The position numbers and the translations under genes are program-made. Below, piece by piece: positions 38,665 through 45,540 of a stretch of 64,000 nt of DNA. Position 1 is the stretch's first letter. Every line of letters starts with the position of its first letter. The notes beneath the pieces are model-generated. The model was given only the letters and a program-made list of their open reading frames with translations, searched no databases and was not told the origin of the DNA. Source of the stretch: Prevotella sp. (GTDB taxonomy: Bacteria; Bacteroidota; Bacteroidia; Bacteroidales; Bacteroidaceae); assembly GCA_022486815.1 (NCBI GenBank), contig JAKVJW010000001.1, positions 1-64,000 of the forward strand, written 5' to 3'.

Positions 38665-39966
38665 TCAGTCTTTTGAACACTTCTGATCATAATTATTTAA
38701 TTTCTTAAGAAAATAAGTTTTAAAATCTTTCCAGTGGTAATAAGGTGCACGATCTGTCTTAATCGGCAGTGTTGCCTCATTTTCATTACGAAGCACCTTG
38801 AACAAGATATCCTTGTCTCCAACATAACGACGATAGAAAATAAATTGGATATTACAAGCCATTGGGAATATTTTATAATCACACCAACCATCTTGCGGAA
38901 GTTTTTCCAGATCAGGTTCCTGAAGTCCTAACCCGTCCAGATCCAGAAGACAAGTCAGTGGCATAACCATGGTATCATGGCCAAAACGCAGGGTCACTCC
39001 AGGATGCTTCAACACAATACAACTGTCAGCCTGATGAATAATATTACGCAAAAGATTACGCTGGGAATAAGGCTGATTGCCTCCATTCAATGGACAAGCT
39101 CCATATTCAATATAATAATAAGCATTATTCATTAACCAGTCATTGTATATCTCATCATCATTGAAGAGATCATACAAAGAAATGCTATTCCGCAAGTCCG
39201 TACTCTGCATATCTCCGGCAAGTGAGAAAAGATCACGGTTCAGAAGTGAACCCTGCACATGATTCCGCCAATAGCCTTCATCCTTGAATATTTCGCCCAT
39301 AACCCGTTCATAATGGTCATGCTTCTTACGAAAAGCATCCCATACAGATTTCGTATCTCCGGAATATCTCTGTTTGCGCAAAGCTTTGTCATCATAGTTC
39401 ATATAATACATATCATGAACACTGGCATCATGACGGATCTGCAAACGTGGATTCTCAAGCAATAACTGTTGAAGTGCATTTTCCATCGAGAGAATACAAC
39501 GAATAACCGTCGTACTCTTTGCATCGACATTTGTTTTACCTGCAAATACCTGTGGAAAATTCTTATACATTCTCAAGGCTATGGCCTTATGCTGTTGGGC
39601 ACCCAGCAAAGTAAGCTCACCTTCACGATTCCTGGCTTCATCACGAATAACACGAAGTTTTCTCAGTAATATCTTCCCCTTCGGAGTAAGTTCATTCAGG
39701 CTGTCAGCCTTTAAAAGCGTAAAATAAGGCCAATCATAGACATCATTTCCTATCAGATAACGACTCCCATGACGACCATAATGACTGATATAAAATGGAA
39801 CATAACCTGCTGGCGCTTGTGTGTATACCTTCTGTTGTGGCCCGGGATAGGCATAATAGTTACTGGCTGACATACACCGGTTAATCCTAAAATCCTTCCT
39901 TGCTTGCTGCGCGCTCAGCGTCAAGGCAAAGCAAAGGACAATCATAAATGATGTAAACTTCTTCAT
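38665..39966 (-). CDS. Histidine acid phosphatase family protein (phytase/MINPP-like), secreted
   Basis: A branch 2 histidine phosphatase releasing phosphate from phosphomonoesters or inositol phosphates. The 433-aa product has a signal peptide (MKKFTSFMIVLCFALTLSAQQ), the nucleophile motif SHYGRHGSRY (RHGxR, about 61-70) and the proton-donor motif RFGHDTMVMPL (HD, about 325). HD rather than HAE suggests acid phosphatase or phytase over MINPP, but substrate is uncertain. Likely periplasmic. No phosphate-starvation element was recognised upstream. Confidence 0.85.
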   Translation of the reverse strand: MKKFTSFMIVLCFALTLSAQQARKDFRINRCMSASNYYAYPGPQQKVYTQAPAGYVPFYISHYGRHGSRYLIGNDVYDWPYFTLLKADSLNELTPKGKILLRKLRVIRDEARNREGELTLLGAQQHKAIALRMYKNFPQVFAGKTNVDAKSTTVIRCILSMENALQQLLLENPRLQIRHDASVHDMYYMNYDDKALRKQRYSGDTKSVWDAFRKKHDHYERVMGEIFKDEGYWRNHVQGSLLNRDLFSLAGDMQSTDLRNSISLYDLFNDDEIYNDWLMNNAYYYIEYGACPLNGGNQPYSQRNLLRNIIHQADSCIVLKHPGVTLRFGHDTMVMPLTCLLDLDGLGLQEPDLEKLPQDGWCDYKIFPMACNIQFIFYRRYVGDKDILFKVLRNENEATLPIKTDRAPYYHWKDFKTYFLKKLNNYDQKCSKD

Positions 39967-39989
39967 ATAATATAAATAATTATTATTAC

Positions 39990-40571
39990 TTACCCATTGG
40001 CGGAATTAAATTCATTAAATAATGATGTATAAGAAGTTACGCATATCACTGATTTTTAGTAAATTAGTAGTTTCAAAGCTGTTAATTTCAAATCATCGTA
40101 TACACAACCTATATACAAAGTTCGGCAAAATCCTTGGGATATGCAAACAATTTTCGAATAATCTGGTAATTGAACAACGTAACATTCCCCGTCGTGGTCC
40201 TGTTCCCTGATTCTCAGATTTGGAGATTGTGGCACTGTCGCTCGCAGCGGAAGCAGAAAGCATTGACAGCGAGAAATGGCTTTTCGAAACGGCACCCATC
40301 AGACTTGAATGTCCCTACCGTATTAATCAGAGAGACAGGATTCCAACATTTATACCATTTGCCAAGGCCCTGAAAAGGGTTGAGACGCTGTTCTCGCAAC
40401 TGGCAGACCAATTCCAGGTCATCAGAAACTATGCAAAGATAACAAATGGTTTGTTTGCCAGAATAATCGGCAAAATCAGTGCGCTGCCTGTTTCACAATA
40501 TATGAATTACATTAATGGCAAGCACATTGGTAGAATTAAGTATGAACTAAATTAATTCCGCCAACGGGTAA
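39990..40571. mobile_element. Degenerate IS982-family insertion sequence
   Basis: Terminal inverted repeats TTACCCATTGGCGGAATTAA (39990-40009) and its complement with one difference (40552-40571) bound about 580 bp. The interior encodes fragments of an IS982-type transposase, too short for the roughly 290-aa family and interrupted by a stop. No clear target duplication was seen. It is non-autonomous and old. The same terminal sequence flanks the small element at 58.9 kb. Confidence 0.75.
40091..40555 (+). pseudogene. IS982 transposase remnant (in-frame stop, internal deletion)
   Basis: One frame reads from NHRIHNLYTKFGKILGICKQ through RNIPRRGPVP, hits a TGA at 40208-40210, then continues FSDLEIVALSLAAEAESIDS, which is N-terminal IS982 transposase. 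It jumps directly to a C-terminal stretch: KALKRVETLFSQLADQF, IRNYAKITNGLFARIIGKIS and YINGKHIGR. The central catalytic part of the DDE domain is missing, so the product cannot transpose. The ORF track shows the two halves as 62- and 111-aa ORFs. Confidence 0.75.
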
Positions 40572-40707
40572 TATCTATTATGATTGTACGTCCTGATACC
40601 CGCTAGAGAAATTAAACATGAAGGAAAAACAGGTCTAACTAATTGTACATATATCTAATTTTAAGCAACTTATACCATTTAGCCTTTAAGCTATACCTGA
40701 TCCGTAA

Positions 40708-40938
40708 TTACCACGCAGTGGTAATAAGGTTTCCATACAGTGGTAATGAGGTTTCCACGCATTGGTAATGGGGTTTCCACACTATGGTAATGAGGTTTCC
40801 AATACTGTGGTAATGTAGTTTCCAATACTATGGTAATGTAGTTTCCAATACTATGGTAATGTAGTTTCCAATACTATGGTAATGTGGTTACCAATACTGT
40901 GGTAATGTAGTTTCCAATACTGTGGTAATGAGGTTTCC
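40708..40938. repeat. Tandem array of nine 22-23 bp repeats plus a leading hairpin
   Basis: Unit consensus GTTTCCAATACTRTGGTAAT plus 2-3 bases (AG, GG, TA or TG). The first three units are 22 bp (ACAGTGG, GCATTGG, ACTATGG variants) and the next six are 23 bp and nearly identical. The array is led by the perfect palindrome TTACCACGCAGTGGTAA (40708-40724) and ends in a partial unit at 40931. Each unit is an imperfect dyad. There are no spacers, so it is not CRISPR. It begins 137 bp after the IS982 relic. Confidence 0.9.
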
Positions 40939-40968
40939 GGATACATAACCAATAATGAATAGAACCAT
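40888..40968 (-). CDS. Possible 26-aa hydrophobic peptide, divergent from the 41-kb unit
   Basis: On the minus strand a -7 box (TAACTTTG, 40987-40994) is followed after 18 bp by ATG and the frame MVLFIIGYVSGNLITTVLET..., one membrane-length hydrophobic stretch. The C-terminal third is encoded by the repeat array, so the gene end may be an accident of array insertion. The ORF track extends it to 68 aa upstream of the -7 box; the shorter start fits the promoter. It is divergent from the 25-aa peptide unit across the 41.06-kb palindrome. Confidence 0.3.
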   Translation of the reverse strand: MVLFIIGYVSGNLITTVLETTLPQYW

Positions 40969-40986
40969 AATATCTATAGCCAATAG

Positions 40987-40994
40987 CAAAGTTA
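40987..40994 (-). promoter_or_regulatory. -7 box of the divergent 26-aa frame
   Basis: The minus strand reads TAACTTTG, matching TAnnTTTG. The palindrome at 41057 lies about 62 bp upstream of it. Confidence 0.4.
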
Positions 40995-41056
40995 GCACTT
41001 TCTTCTTAAAACCCAAGTTCAGTCGTTTGATTACTATCAATATAATACCAGAAAGC

Positions 41057-41094
41057 ATATTGTGCGCGAACACACAATATTTGATATAAGTCAA
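41057..41094. promoter_or_regulatory. Palindromic operator-like element plus FNR-like dyad (locus A)
   Basis: ATTGTGCGCGAACACACAAT (41059-41078) is an 8-bp-armed dyad (ATATTGTG...CACAATAT if extended). It is followed by TTGATATAAGTCAA (41081-41094), one mismatch from the FNR/CRP-type TTGATnnnnATCAA. The matching element at 54037 has the same core TTGTGYGCGAACACA and the same 77-bp distance to its -7 box. Confidence 0.6.
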
Positions 41095-41155
41095 GAAAGA
41101 ACAATAGAACCCATCATTTTACCTGAAAACTCTTGTCTGGAACATGAAATCACAC

Positions 41156-41163
41156 TATCTTTG
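41156..41163 (+). promoter_or_regulatory. -7 box of locus A
   Basis: TATCTTTG followed by CAGTGTC; the same TTTGCAGTGTC follows at locus B (54138-54148). CTTG at 41132 with 20-nt spacing may serve as a -33 element. Confidence 0.65.
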
Positions 41164-41169
41164 CAGTGT

Positions 41170-41447
41170 CGTTAAGAAACAAGAATACAAAAGATAAATA
41201 GGTATTCGTAAGGTAATAAAGGATTGCGATAAAGGATAATTGATGTTGATTAAGGTAGTAAGAGAGATTGTATAGAAGGACGACAAGTATTAGTTAAAGG
41301 TAAAGAAAGATTGTAAAGTAAGGTGATGGTATTAGTAAGGTAAAAGATAAAGGTTGTGAGTAAGGTAACAGGGGCGTCGGAGAGACGGTCGATAGAAAAA
41401 GGTAAAAAGATAAAAGAAATCTCAATAGGTTAAAAAGGAACAGGATA
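41170..41447 (+). ncRNA. Long purine-rich, C-poor leader RNA (locus A)
   Basis: About 275 nt between the promoter and the 25-aa frame are strongly A/G rich and almost free of C, with many copies of AAGGTAA-like words. Near the end is a small stem (CGTC GGAGA GACG) and then AAAAAGGTAAAAAGATAAAAG. Locus B has the same order with a GGCC GAAA GGTC stem followed by AAAAGGTAAAAAGAAAGG. No longer conserved reading frame is seen, so it is probably an untranslated leader or a regulatory RNA. Confidence 0.5.
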
Positions 41448-41525
41448 ATGAGTATGACAGTAATGATTGCCTGGGTTGCAGCTATAGCAACTACAGGCTA
41501 TGTGATGGAGAACTTCAATAAATAG
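41448..41525 (+). CDS. 25-aa single-TM micropeptide (locus A)
   Basis: ATG at 41448 is preceded by AAGGAACAGGA and opens a frame starting MSMTVMIAWVAAIATTGYVM and ending TAG. Residues 3-19 form a membrane-length hydrophobic segment, with a short polar tail (ENFNK). A strong intrinsic terminator follows 48 bp later, so the unit encodes only this peptide. A matching unit with a 28-aa peptide lies at 54.3 kb. Function is unknown. The coding call rests on the shared architecture, SD, TM pattern and terminator. Confidence 0.6.
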   Translation: MSMTVMIAWVAAIATTGYVMENFNK

Positions 41526-41573
41526 TTCAGACCATCCTTAAGTTATGAAAAATTTGAGAACAAAGAATAGGTA

Positions 41574-41599
41574 ACGCGCGACTCAGGCCGCGCGTTTTT
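41574..41599 (+). terminator. Terminator of locus A
   Basis: The arms ACGCGCG / CGCGCGT with an 8-nt loop, followed by TTTTT. This is a compact, GC-rich intrinsic terminator. Confidence 0.85.
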
Positions 41600-41706
41600 C
41601 GTATCTATATATCTACAAAAAATGAGGCAAACCTTAGGGGATTAAGCTTATCCTTTAAGCTATTTTTGGTTTAATCATTTTTTCAACATGAAAAAGCCTG
41701 ATTTAT

Positions 41707-41737
41707 TTTGTTATTCATTGCCTTTTTACTATTTTTG
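41707..41737 (+). promoter_or_regulatory. Promoter of the 41.8-kb gene
   Basis: TTTG (41707-41710), a 19-nt spacer and TATTTTTG (41730-41737), 56 bp before the ATG. Confidence 0.7.
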
Positions 41738-41793
41738 CAATAGACTCAAATAGTCATTTAAAACGATTCAGGTAGAACGTTAATTGGAAGAAT

Positions 41794-42441
41794 ATGGCAA
41801 AGAATCCATTGTGGTCGGATGAATACTGGTTGTTGCTTATGCAACTCTATCTGAATAAACCAGTTGGCATAAAGCCTCTGTATTCAAAAGGATTAGTAGA
41901 TCTAAGTTTAGAGCTACATATCCCTCCTCGTTATCTTCATGAGCAGATGACACGTTTACAACTGTTGGAGACACCTCGTATCAAACAGTTATGGGAAACT
42001 TACGGAAAAAATCCCCGAAAACTTTTACATGAGGTAAAACTTCTGAAGAAGATGGATGGGTTCAACCATGCTGAAAAATTCTATGAAGGTGTTGAAATAC
42101 GCGAATCATTCGAGAAACTTTTCAAACCTTTAGAGGAAAGCCCAACACTCACACCTGTCAAACTGATACTGATCCTCAATCTTTATTTTCGTCTTACTCC
42201 ATTTACCATGGTAACGGATACACCGGAAATTATCGATCTCGGTAAACTCATACAAGTGAAGCCTGAATTGATTGTAGAAATCATGGATATTTATCAATAC
42301 TGTGATCCATGTCTCAAAAATGAGGACATCATCATCAATCCTTTGATGGGACACTGCCAGGAAACATGGCAACACTATGGTAATGGAGATTTAAAGACTC
42401 TCTCTGACTTATCCAAAGAACTCATGTTCTATTTTCTCTAA
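41794..42441 (+). CDS. Conserved hypothetical protein upstream of rpoN
   Basis: A 215-aa soluble protein, not recognised as a named family. It starts MAKNPLWSDEYWLLLMQLYL and contains a helix-rich N-terminal region with a segment resembling a winged-helix or DNA-binding motif (GLVDLSLELHIPPRYLHEQMTRLQLL). The C-terminal half is predicted helical, with a Cys pair (QYCDPCLKN). There is no signal peptide or TM segment. It has its own full promoter and is followed by rpoN 79 bp later, so it may be co-transcribed with it. A DNA-binding or regulatory role is only a guess. Confidence 0.8.
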   Translation: MAKNPLWSDEYWLLLMQLYLNKPVGIKPLYSKGLVDLSLELHIPPRYLHEQMTRLQLLETPRIKQLWETYGKNPRKLLHEVKLLKKMDGFNHAEKFYEGVEIRESFEKLFKPLEESPTLTPVKLILILNLYFRLTPFTMVTDTPEIIDLGKLIQVKPELIVEIMDIYQYCDPCLKNEDIIINPLMGHCQETWQHYGNGDLKTLSDLSKELMFYFL

Positions 42442-42520
42442 ACTGACAGGTATTTAAGATCGCTATTTTAAAATTTAAGAGTATAATTACGTTTTAAAGA
42501 GAAGGTTTAAATAGAAAGAA

Positions 42521-44047
42521 ATGACTCAGAAATTAATTCAGACACAGACACAAAAGATGCAACAAGTCCAGAGGCTTTCTGCCCAGCAGATGCTCCAGGT
42601 AAAATTGTTCGAGATGCCTCTGAATGAACTTGAAGAGAATGTCAATGCGGAATTAGATGATAATCCGGCTCTGGAAAGATGTTCGGACGAGGACGGTGAA
42701 GTCAGAAATGATAATGACGACACTCAGGATAGTAATAGTAATGATACTGAAGATATAGATTATACGGAAAGCAATGAGCGCGAGGAACGTGAAGATGCCC
42801 TTGATTCAGCCCTAAAGGATATGGGAGCTGATGATGAGATGCCAGAGCCAACGTATAACATTAACAGAGGGGGACTATCAAACAATCCCGACTACCAGAA
42901 TATGGTTTACGGAGATACCCTTTCCTTTTATGATCGGTTAAAAGAGCAAATGGATATGCTCCATCTTACTGATAAAGAGCATGACATCATGGAATATATC
43001 ATCGGTTCGCTGGATGACGATGGACTGCTCAGAAAGGATATTGGTACCATCAGTGACGAACTTGCCATTTATCATAATATCGATGCCTCCGAGAAAGAAA
43101 TCAGAGACGTTCTGCATCTTCTCCAACAATTCGATCCGGCAGGTATCGGTGCCCAGAATCTTCAAGAATGCCTTCTTCTTCAAATTGAAAGAATGAAAGA
43201 AAGTAAGTTGAAGACCGTAATACACAAAGTCATAAAGGATTATTTTGACGAATTTACAAAGAAGCATTGGGATAAAATTCAGGAAGGAATGTCTCTGAAT
43301 GATCTGCAAATACAAGAACTCCAAAAAGAAATCAGGAAATTGAATCCTAAACCCGGTTCTTCCCTTGGAGAGGCTGAAAGTAGAAATACTCAACAGATCA
43401 CACCTGACTATATCATTGACACTACTGATGATGGAGATATTTCTTTCTATATCAACCGTGGTAATATTCCTGACCTCACTGTCTCGTCATCTTTTCAGGA
43501 CATGATTGACAGTTATAAGAATAATAAAGCGAACATGAACCGTCAGGAAAAAGAAGCTCTGCTCTATGCAAAAGAAAAGGTAGAAAAAGCCAGAGGATTC
43601 ATTGATGCAGTAAAGCAACGTCGGCATACCATGTTTATCGTCATGAAATCGATTATCAATTGGCAAAAGAAATTTTTCGAAGACGGTGATGAAGCTGATT
43701 TACACCCTATGATCTTAAAAGATATTGCCGATCAGACTAAATTGGACATTTCTACCGTTTCCAGAATAGCAAGCATGAAATATGCTCAGACCAGATGGGG
43801 CACATTTCCCCTTAAATTTTTCTTTAGCGACAGTTATACGACAGAAGATGGTGAGGAAATGTCTACACGTAAGATAAAACTGGCGCTAAAGGGCCTTGTA
43901 GAGAAAGAAGATAAGAAAAAGCCGATGAGTGACGACATCTTAGCTGCTTCTATGAAAGAAAAGGGGTTCCCGATAGCTCGCAGGACAGTGGCCAAATACC
44001 GTGAACAACTCGGTATACCCGTTGCCCGACTTCGTCGGGAATTATGA
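42521..44047 (+). CDS. rpoN: RNA polymerase sigma-54 factor
   Basis: Sigma-54 directs RNA polymerase to -24/-12 promoters with AAA+ activators. The 508-aa protein has the Gln/Leu-rich activator-interacting region I (MTQKLIQTQTQKMQQVQRLSAQQMLQVKLFEMPLNELEE), an acidic region II (about 55-105), the core-binding domain, the helix-turn-helix segment (ADQTKLDISTVSRIASMKY) and the C-terminal RpoN box ARRTVAKYREQLGIP. Length is normal. No enhancer-binding activator is in the window. Confidence 0.96.
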   Translation: MTQKLIQTQTQKMQQVQRLSAQQMLQVKLFEMPLNELEENVNAELDDNPALERCSDEDGEVRNDNDDTQDSNSNDTEDIDYTESNEREEREDALDSALKDMGADDEMPEPTYNINRGGLSNNPDYQNMVYGDTLSFYDRLKEQMDMLHLTDKEHDIMEYIIGSLDDDGLLRKDIGTISDELAIYHNIDASEKEIRDVLHLLQQFDPAGIGAQNLQECLLLQIERMKESKLKTVIHKVIKDYFDEFTKKHWDKIQEGMSLNDLQIQELQKEIRKLNPKPGSSLGEAESRNTQQITPDYIIDTTDDGDISFYINRGNIPDLTVSSSFQDMIDSYKNNKANMNRQEKEALLYAKEKVEKARGFIDAVKQRRHTMFIVMKSIINWQKKFFEDGDEADLHPMILKDIADQTKLDISTVSRIASMKYAQTRWGTFPLKFFFSDSYTTEDGEEMSTRKIKLALKGLVEKEDKKKPMSDDILAASMKEKGFPIARRTVAKYREQLGIPVARLRREL

Positions 44048-44135
44048 CGCGAAATATTATTTTAGGATATTCAAAGTCAAAGAGAGAATTCAAAGTTTTA
44101 GAAACAGAGAGATTATCAAGAGAAAGGAACTTCAA

Positions 44136-44789
44136 ATGACTTTAAAGATGGAATCTGAAAATGGAATGAATACAAATGTCTTGAAAGATAGACAAATCAT
44201 CAAGGCTGCACGTGTTATGAGCATGATTTTCACCCCATTTTATCTACCGTTATTAGGACTTGTCATCCTTTTCTTATTCAGTTATATGAGTTTACTGCCT
44301 CTATCCTATAAATTGTCGGTACTCCTGTTTGTATACCTGTTGACCATTCTACTCCCTACCCTTCTTATTCATCTATATAGAAAATATCAGGGATGGAAGC
44401 CTATTGACCTTGGAAGAAAAGAACGGCGTATTATCCCATATATCATTTCTATCCTCTGCTATTTCATCTGCATCTATATCATGAACCGGCTTCAATTTCC
44501 AAGATACATCAGTATTATCGTTGTTGCGGCTTTAATCGTGCAGATGGCGTGTGCCCTAATCAATGTCTGGTGGAAAATATCCACCCATTCCGCAGCTATA
44601 GGAGGAGTGGCAGGGGCAATACTGGCCTTCGCAGAAATATTCTCCTATAATCCTACCTGGTGGCTTTGCCTGGCTCTCATTCTCGCAGGGATGGTGTGTT
44701 CCAGCAGGATGATACTGAGACAGCACAGTTTATCACAAGTTACAGCAGGATTCCTGATCGGTTTCTTCTGCGCCCTAATCATCATTTGA
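44136..44789 (+). CDS. PAP2-like membrane protein (start corrected)
   Basis: The ORF track starts at 44001 inside rpoN. The first ATG with an SD-like AAAGGAA is 44136 (MTLKMESENGMN), giving 217 aa with about five or six membrane segments. The C-terminus has SSRMILRQHSLSQVTAGFLIG, matching motif 3 of the PAP2 phosphatase superfamily (SR-x5-H-x-x-x-Q-V), and upstream KISTHSAAIGGVAGA resembles motif 2. The KxxxxxxRP motif 1 is not clear, although KPIDLGRKERR may correspond, so activity is uncertain. Probably a lipid- or isoprenoid-phosphate phosphatase-like protein. Confidence 0.75.
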   Translation: MTLKMESENGMNTNVLKDRQIIKAARVMSMIFTPFYLPLLGLVILFLFSYMSLLPLSYKLSVLLFVYLLTILLPTLLIHLYRKYQGWKPIDLGRKERRIIPYIISILCYFICIYIMNRLQFPRYISIIVVAALIVQMACALINVWWKISTHSAAIGGVAGAILAFAEIFSYNPTWWLCLALILAGMVCSSRMILRQHSLSQVTAGFLIGFFCALIII

Positions 44790-44939
44790 TATTTATTCAG
44801 AAGGGTACGTCATTATCAAGAAAGAAAAAGACAACCAGAGAAACCTCAAAGAAGGCTTTGGCTATCAACAAAGAAGAATATAAAACAAATAGTTATCTGA
44901 GATCATTCATGAAACGATAAATAATAAAATCCAAACGAT

Positions 44940-45449
44940 ATGAAACCATTAATCAGTATTATCATGGGTTCTACAAGCGACCTTCCTGTTATGGAAAAAG
45001 CTTGCCAGTGGCTGGAAACTTATCAGATTCCATTTGAAGTAAATGCACTTTCTGCTCACCGTACACCGGATGCCGTGGAGTCCTTTGCTAAAGGGGCCAA
45101 AGCCCGGGGTATAAAAGTGATCATTGCCGGAGCCGGTATGGCTGCTGCCCTACCGGGAGTCATTGCAGCATCTACCTCACTACCTGTGATCGGTGTGCCC
45201 ATCAAAGGTATGCTTGACGGACTAGATGCAATGCTTTCGATCATCCAGATGCCTCCTGGGATTCCTGTAGCAACAGTGGGCATAAATGGTTCCAAAAATG
45301 CGGCTATCCTTGCAGCAGAGATGATCGCCCTGGGTGATGAGAATATTGCGAAAAAAGTAGATGAATGGAAAGCCGGATTAGGCCTAAAAATAGAAAAAGC
45401 GAATAAAGATCTGGCAGAAATTAAGACTTATAAGTTTAAATGTAATTAA
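44940..45449 (+). CDS. purE: N5-carboxyaminoimidazole ribonucleotide mutase
   Basis: PurE class I converts N5-CAIR to CAIR in purine synthesis. The 169-aa product has IIMGSTSDLPVMEKA (phosphate/substrate loop), the catalytic LSAHRTPD (His in about position 41), and AGAGMAAALPGVIAASTSLPVIGVP. Length is normal. It is followed by ispG after 91 bp on the same strand; there is no purK partner nearby. Confidence 0.96.
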   Translation: MKPLISIIMGSTSDLPVMEKACQWLETYQIPFEVNALSAHRTPDAVESFAKGAKARGIKVIIAGAGMAAALPGVIAASTSLPVIGVPIKGMLDGLDAMLSIIQMPPGIPVATVGINGSKNAAILAAEMIALGDENIAKKVDEWKAGLGLKIEKANKDLAEIKTYKFKCN

Positions 45450-45540
45450 GTCTGTTTCTCTTAAAAAAACAAAAGTAAGTATGATTTATAAGTCATACGA
45501 ATCAAACTAATTTTAATTAACCAACTCTAAAATATCATTC

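Noticed and set aside
40708-40938. CRISPR array
   Set aside because: Units are 22-23 bp, directly adjacent with no unique spacers, and there are no cas genes in the window.
40888-41094. 68-aa version of the minus-strand frame at the array edge
   Set aside because: It would start upstream of the -7 box and inside the operator palindrome; the 26-aa start is kept with low confidence instead.
42371-42390. AACACTATGGTAATGG, resembling a unit of the 23-bp repeat family
   Set aside because: It is inside a coding sequence in a single copy without the GTTTCC start; probably chance.
44660-44920. 86-aa ORF after the PAP2-like gene
   Set aside because: It begins inside the PAP2-like gene in another frame and has no recognisable features.
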